DNA from: Orenia marismortui DSM 5156
Lineage (GTDB): Bacteria > Bacillota > Halanaerobiia > Halobacteroidales > Halobacteroidaceae
Direction: 5' to 3'
DNA length: 64,000 nucleotides
Assembly: GCF_000379025.1 (NCBI RefSeq)
Contig: NZ_KB900622.1
Coordinates: forward strand, 93,538 to 157,537
A program made the translations under genes and the position numbers. The notes beneath the pieces were generated by a model that searched no databases, was not told where the DNA came from, and saw nothing but the letters and a program-made list of their open reading frames with translations. Shown in pieces: positions 59,785 through 64,000 of this stretch; positions within the stretch are counted from its first letter, which is position 1; each line of letters starts with the position of its first letter.

Positions 59785-62184
59785 CTATCTAATTTCTATC
59801 TTGCTTACATTAATACCTACATTAATTTTTAAATCACCATTATTATATTCCCAATCGTCACTCTTTATTCCATCTATCATTACCATATTAGGCTCTAAAG
59901 ATAAATTTTTAAATCTAATTAAATAATTACTATAATCTAATTGATAATTCTCTATCAAATTATATATTCTAAACTCTAATTTCCCACCTTCATAAAGATA
60001 ACTAAAATCTCTGACATTATATTTTCCTTGCTGATAAGCAAAACTAATCCCATCATCTTCATAAAGACGATAATTATCTTCTCTCACATCAGTACTCAAA
60101 TATACATTTAACTCCAATTCTTCTATCTGCTCTTCACCAACATAATTCATAGACGGAGCTAAAGGCAGAATACTACCTGCTTTAATAAAGATTGGCATTG
60201 TCTCTAAAGGTGCCTTAGCTATAATATTCTTTCCACCATCATAACTATTTCCAGTCCAGAAGTCATACCATTCTCCCTCTGGTAAATATACCATTCGCTC
60301 GCTTCTATCTGGTTGATATACCGGTGCTACTAAGATACTATCACCAACCATAAATTGATCTGATAGGTTATAGGTCTGTTCATCATCTGGATACTCTAAA
60401 ATCAAAGGCCTCATTACAGGTAATCCACTTTGATAGGATTCATAAAAAAGATTATAGAGATGAAGCAAGAATCTATAACGCAACTTAATATACTTTCTAA
60501 TTATCTTTTCATAGTCTTCACCAAAAGCCCAAGGCTCTTGATTAATATTATTAATAGCACAATGATTTCTAAAAAATGGCATGAACATACCTAGCTGTGT
60601 CCAACGGGTCAATAACTCCCCATCACTATTATCGGAAAATCCTCCTACATCTGTTCCACAAAAACTAATCCCCGAAAGTCCCATATTCATCAACATCGGT
60701 ATCGCCATCTCTAAATGAATCCAAAAACTACGATTATCTCCTGTCCAGACAGCTGAATAACGTTGAATTCCTGAAAAACCTGCTCTAGTTAAGACAAAAG
60801 GACGTTCATTAGGTTTATATCTCTTTAAGCCTTCATAAGTAGCTTGCCCTTCTAATAATCCATACAAATTGTGAAAACGGCGATGAGTGCCTAAATCACC
60901 ATCATTGTCATGGACAACTTCTATATCCATAGTACTACTACCATTGAAGATAGCAGGTTCATTCATATCATTCCAAATACCTTTAACTCCTTTATCTAAT
61001 AATAACTGATGCTTATCTCCCCACCATCTTCTAACCTCTGCTTTTGTAAAGTCTGGTAACAGACACTCACCAGGCCATACCTTACCGATATAATATTCTC
61101 CATCTAAATACTTACAGAAGTAATCACCTTTAATACCTTCTTGATATAGATTATAGCGAGGGTCTTTCTTTACCCCAGGATCAATAATCGTTACTACTTT
61201 AAAACCATCCTCAGCTAAATCATTTAACATATGTTTAGGTTGAGGGAACTTCTGTTCATCCCAAGTAAAGACCTTATATTCATCCATATAATGAATATCA
61301 AGATGGATTACATCACAGGGAATATCCTTTCTACGAAATTGCTTGGCTATCTCTTTAACCTCTTCCTCAGGATGATAGCTATAACGAGATTGATGATATC
61401 CTAAAGACCATTTTGGTGGCAAAGGCATCCTTCCTGTCAAATCTGTATAATTTTTAATTATATCTTTGATACCAGTACCATTAATAAAGTAATAATCTAA
61501 CTTACCACCTTCAGACCAAAAAGAATAATATTTTTCAGAGTTGAGACCTAAATCAAAATGGGTCTTATAGCTATTATCAAAATAAATTCCATAGTTTCTT
61601 CCTTGACTAAATCCAATCAAAAAAGGAATTGATTGATATAAAGGATCTGTGCTTGGTACATGAGGGTTGAAAGTATCGGTATTCCACATAGTATATTTAC
61701 GTCCTCGTTTATCTAAATATCCAGTCTTCTCCCCTAGTCCATAGAACCTTTCATTTGGCCCTAACTCTTTCCAAGCTCTGACCTCATCACCACTCCAACC
61801 TAGAGAATGCTCGCTATAATCTTGATGAATCAAATTACCCTCTAAATCATAAAAACTTAAAAAGAACTTCGTCTTATTAATTACAATTTTTAAAGAGTCT
61901 GTTCTTACCTCTAACTTCTCTGCTTTATCTTCAATAGTAAAATTGTTATAAGATAGATCATGCTTAATTACAGCTGGAGTATTACTCAAATCCACTTGAT
62001 TATCACGCTTAGCCATAACTACTCTAACTATATCACTACTTAAAAACTCTAAGATTATTCTCCCCTCTACTAATCTTAGAACTAATTTGTTTTCTTCTTT
62101 GTGATGACCTAAATATTCACTTAAAATAAAATAATTATTGTTTTGATCAAAACTTCCTCTATCTATAATCTCAGAACTATTCAT
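59785..62184 (-). CDS. GH31 alpha-glucosidase
   Basis: A 799-aa GH31 enzyme. The N-terminal beta domain has 'ERFYGLGEKTGYLDKRGRKY', the barrel has the nucleophile Asp in 'GIWNDMNEPAIF' and acid/base Asp in 'AVWTGDNRSFWIH', and the C-terminus has 'DVREDNYRLYEDDGISFAYQ'. No signal peptide, so it acts on imported alpha-glucosides in the cytoplasm. The start is ATG 62184 behind AGGAGTTGATAAGA. It follows its LacI regulator by 38 nt. Confidence 0.93.
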   Translation of the reverse strand: MNSSEIIDRGSFDQNNNYFILSEYLGHHKEENKLVLRLVEGRIILEFLSSDIVRVVMAKRDNQVDLSNTPAVIKHDLSYNNFTIEDKAEKLEVRTDSLKIVINKTKFFLSFYDLEGNLIHQDYSEHSLGWSGDEVRAWKELGPNERFYGLGEKTGYLDKRGRKYTMWNTDTFNPHVPSTDPLYQSIPFLIGFSQGRNYGIYFDNSYKTHFDLGLNSEKYYSFWSEGGKLDYYFINGTGIKDIIKNYTDLTGRMPLPPKWSLGYHQSRYSYHPEEEVKEIAKQFRRKDIPCDVIHLDIHYMDEYKVFTWDEQKFPQPKHMLNDLAEDGFKVVTIIDPGVKKDPRYNLYQEGIKGDYFCKYLDGEYYIGKVWPGECLLPDFTKAEVRRWWGDKHQLLLDKGVKGIWNDMNEPAIFNGSSTMDIEVVHDNDGDLGTHRRFHNLYGLLEGQATYEGLKRYKPNERPFVLTRAGFSGIQRYSAVWTGDNRSFWIHLEMAIPMLMNMGLSGISFCGTDVGGFSDNSDGELLTRWTQLGMFMPFFRNHCAINNINQEPWAFGEDYEKIIRKYIKLRYRFLLHLYNLFYESYQSGLPVMRPLILEYPDDEQTYNLSDQFMVGDSILVAPVYQPDRSERMVYLPEGEWYDFWTGNSYDGGKNIIAKAPLETMPIFIKAGSILPLAPSMNYVGEEQIEELELNVYLSTDVREDNYRLYEDDGISFAYQQGKYNVRDFSYLYEGGKLEFRIYNLIENYQLDYSNYLIRFKNLSLEPNMVMIDGIKSDDWEYNNGDLKINVGINVSKIEIR

Positions 62185-62222
62185 TCTTATCAACTCCTAT
62201 TTATATCTAGTGTAGAACCCAC

Positions 62223-63263
62223 TTATTTTAAATTTTTAACTGAATCGCGTTCAATTAATTCTATAGAAAGTGTTAATGAATGATCATCAGTTCTCTTACC
62301 AGCAATTAGACTAATCAACAGCTCTGTAGCACGCCTTCCCTTTAAAAATACTGGTTGACTTATTGTACTAAGAGAAGGATGTAAAAATTCAGTATAAGGG
62401 AAATTATCAAAGCTGACAACTGAAATATCCTCAGGAATATTAAGTTTAAGTTCATTTAACTTCTTATAGATTCCAATACTCATGATATCCGCAGTTGAAA
62501 AAATTCCTGTTATATCATGATTCTGATTTAATAACTCCTCTACCCCTTGGTAGCCCCCCTCCATAGAAACACCTACATTACATATATTCTCTTCTTTAAT
62601 AGGAATATCTCTTTCAAACAATGCCTTTTGATAACCTTTAAATCGTTCCATATCAACGCCATCTTCTATTAATTCGCCACTAATCAAAGCAATCTCCTTA
62701 TGCCCCAAATCCAATAGATGCTTAGTAGCGATATATCCACCATATTCATCATCAATACCTATTTTATAGAAATTATCATTATCAGTATAGCTATCAATCA
62801 AAACTACAGGAACTTTAACTTTAGCTAAACTATTTAAAAGTTTAGGCAGAGCACCAATAATAATTAAACCATCTAAATCTCTTTGCAAAATTATACTTTT
62901 TATCTTATCAGCTGTAATAGTAGAAGCAATAAGTAATATACTATAACCTGCTTTTGTACTTGTTGACTCTATACTATTGAGTATATTACCATAGAAGGGA
63001 TTATCAAAATTGAAATTATCCTTAGTGCTTTTAACTGCTTCATCATTATTACCCCAATCAGGAATTAGCACCCCTATTAAATTACTCTTTTGACCCACCA
63101 AATTCCGAGCAGAGAGATTAGGTTGATATCCTAAGCTTTCAACAGCCTTCAACACCTTTTCTTTGGTTTCAACAGTTACATTTCCTTTATTATTAATTAC
63201 ATATGATACTGTAGCAATAGAGACTCCTGCTTCTTTAGCAACATCTTTAATTGTAACCCCCAT
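62223..63263 (-). CDS. LacI-family regulator of the GH31 operon
   Basis: A 346-aa repressor: helix-turn-helix 'VTIKDVAKEAGVSIATVSYV' (residues 3-22), hinge 'YQPNLSARNLVGQKSNLIGV', sugar-binding domain, end 'LIERDSV'. The start is ATG 63263 behind AAGGGGGAGG; a longer frame to 63332 is unsupported. It probably senses an alpha-glucoside and controls GH31; a perfect palindrome about 290 nt upstream is the likely operator. Confidence 0.92.
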   Translation of the reverse strand: MGVTIKDVAKEAGVSIATVSYVINNKGNVTVETKEKVLKAVESLGYQPNLSARNLVGQKSNLIGVLIPDWGNNDEAVKSTKDNFNFDNPFYGNILNSIESTSTKAGYSILLIASTITADKIKSIILQRDLDGLIIIGALPKLLNSLAKVKVPVVLIDSYTDNDNFYKIGIDDEYGGYIATKHLLDLGHKEIALISGELIEDGVDMERFKGYQKALFERDIPIKEENICNVGVSMEGGYQGVEELLNQNHDITGIFSTADIMSIGIYKKLNELKLNIPEDISVVSFDNFPYTEFLHPSLSTISQPVFLKGRRATELLISLIAGKRTDDHSLTLSIELIERDSVKNLK

Positions 63264-63411
63264 TAGAACCTCCCCCTTAAGAATTGAAATGATATATGGC
63301 TTATAACCATTAACTCTGTATCTCTTAATCATTAGATTGAAGAATTTTAGATAAATTGTATTATAATCATCAAACTTTAGAATAAAAACTACATATATAC
63401 CTATAGATATT

Positions 63412-63500
63412 AGGACAGTTTTAACTATTGGCTACTAGCCACTGGATTAGAGCTTATAAAAATAATACTAATAGCTAGAGGCCAAAATATCACTTTATAC
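63412..63500. repeat. Intergenic palindrome in the LacI leader
   Basis: 'ttggctactagccac' and 'taatagctagaggcca' are imperfectly complementary; the flank 'tttatacccattaaatttca' resembles the flank of family A copy 3. It lies between the operator and the LacI start. Confidence 0.5.
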
Positions 63501-63551
63501 CCATTAAATTTCATTTTAAGGTTTCTGATCTATATAAAAAAAGCAAACAAG

Positions 63552-63573
63552 TTAATTTAAACGTTTAAATTAA
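63552..63573. promoter_or_regulatory. LacI-type operator palindrome
   Basis: TTAATTTAAAC/GTTTAAATTAA, a perfect 22-bp palindrome with the central CG typical of LacI/CcpA-family sites (compare TGTAAACGTTTACA). It is the only such site I see near the LacI-GH31 operon. Confidence 0.75.
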
Positions 63574-63705
63574 AGAAAAAAATAAAATACTCTTAGCTAG
63601 AGCAGTTCTAAACATTTACTTATAATTGTTAATTAGATATATTTCATACCTCTACCAAATTATAACACCAAACAATTTTGTTGTAAAGAAAATTTTGTTT
63701 TAAAA

Positions 63706-63755
63706 TCAGTGTGGGCATAATTTATAATATTAAACTTTCTTCACTCCCACACTGA
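63706..63755 (-). terminator. Probable terminator of the polyprenyl synthetase gene
   Basis: TCAGTGTGGG (63706-63715) and CCCACACTGA (63746-63755), a perfect 10-bp stem with a 30-nt loop; on the minus strand TTTTAAAAC follows. Confidence 0.5.
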
Positions 63756-63768
63756 CAGTAGTAACACT

Positions 63769-64000
63769 TTAATAATCTCTATCTACAACCATATCAGCCA
63801 AATCTATTAATATCTCCTGATAAGAATGATCTGCTAAACCTTTAAGCTTAGTTTTAGCTTTATTAATATAATCTGTGGCCACAGACATTGTATAGTCTAA
63901 AGAACCATTATTAGTTATAATCTCTTTAATTTCTTGATTATTATCTACTGGATTATCTAACAACTTTTTTAAACAATTAGCAGAATCACTTTCATAAAGA
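63769..64000 (-). CDS. Polyprenyl synthetase, C-terminal part (cut by window edge)
   Basis: The frame is open from base 64000 down to the stop at 63769 (76 codons). 'SLDYTMSVATDYINKAKTKL' and the end 'LIDLADMVVDRDY' match the C-terminus of trans-isoprenyl diphosphate synthases (IspA/HepT/GGPP type). It makes isoprenoid chains for quinones, carriers or carotenoids; the chain length cannot be told because the DDxxD motifs lie outside the window. Confidence 0.85.
   Translation of the reverse strand, partial: LYESDSANCLKKLLDNPVDNNQEIKEIITNNGSLDYTMSVATDYINKAKTKLKGLADHSYQEILIDLADMVVDRDY

Larger units (their letters stand above)
63264..63768. other. Regulatory intergenic region upstream of the LacI-GH31 operon
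   Basis: About 505 nt holding the palindrome above, the LacI-type operator (63552-63573) and a long-loop hairpin (63706-63755). No gene seen. Confidence 0.5.

Overview
This is a very AT-rich chromosomal segment from an anaerobic, low-GC Firmicute. The gene set points to the Halanaerobiales, most likely the spore-forming Halobacteroidaceae (Orenia/Halobacteroides-like); this placement is inference. The evidence is a SspF-type small acid-soluble spore protein, which implies endospores, together with two exported proteins that look like outer-membrane beta-barrels (4505-5005 and 19236-19925), which implies a diderm envelope. Fermentative and anaerobic enzymes (ackA/pta, a 2[4Fe-4S] ferredoxin, indolepyruvate:ferredoxin oxidoreductase) and the Firmicute gene order yceD-rpmF-fapR-plsX-fab...-rnc agree. 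I see no rRNA, tRNA, CRISPR array or prophage.

Layout. 1-5 kb: the 5' end of an IS30-type transposase cut by the window edge, then glyoxalase I, a QueT-type transporter, exported cell-wall lytic enzymes, small membrane proteins and a beta-barrel protein. 5.3-9.8 kb: a minus-strand peptide-uptake operon (binding protein, two permeases, a C26 amidotransferase-type hydrolase) without ATPase genes. 10-18 kb: a lipoprotein, LacI regulator plus nitroreductase, a chemoreceptor with a C-terminal hemerythrin domain, and an exported protein made almost wholly of ankyrin repeats. 18-25 kb: a candidate structured RNA or small ORF, sspF, methylglyoxal synthase, malQ, and an exported metallo-beta-lactamase with a DUF3006 partner. 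25-35 kb: housekeeping enzymes on the minus strand (deacetylase, nitroreductase, DusA-type Dus, HAD phosphatases, hemolysin III, methyltransferase, lipases) and msrA.

35.3-39.5 kb is a plus-strand operon iorA-iorB-paaK-ACT for oxidative breakdown of aryl pyruvates to aryl-CoA and acid. 43-56 kb is a long minus-strand run: pta, ackA, yceD, rpmF, fapR, plsX, fabH, fabK, fabD, fabG, acpP, a second FabK-like flavoprotein, fabF and rnc. It links acetyl-phosphate/ATP metabolism with type II fatty-acid synthesis under FapR, and a good FapR operator and promoter lie in front of fapR. 56-59 kb holds tmcAL (ylbM) facing the overlapping pair ylbK-ylbL, then a short ferredoxin gene. 59.8-63.3 kb is a LacI regulator-GH31 alpha-glucosidase operon with a perfect LacI-type palindrome upstream, and the right edge cuts a polyprenyl synthetase.

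Features easily missed are the short genes rpmF (55 aa), ferredoxin (55 aa) and a 72-aa protein that seems to start at ATT. The intergenic spaces are rich in imperfect palindromes: one family has three near-identical copies of about 100 bp (near 19.0, 28.9 and 52.3 kb) and about eight looser relatives. There is also a 128-bp tandem duplication between pta and ackA and a 38-bp direct repeat near 10.8 kb with a diverged relative near 18.3 kb. I see no obvious new multi-gene system. The best leads are the RNA/small-ORF locus beside sspF, the palindrome families, the hemerythrin chemoreceptor, the giant exported ankyrin protein and the ATPase-less peptide transporter.
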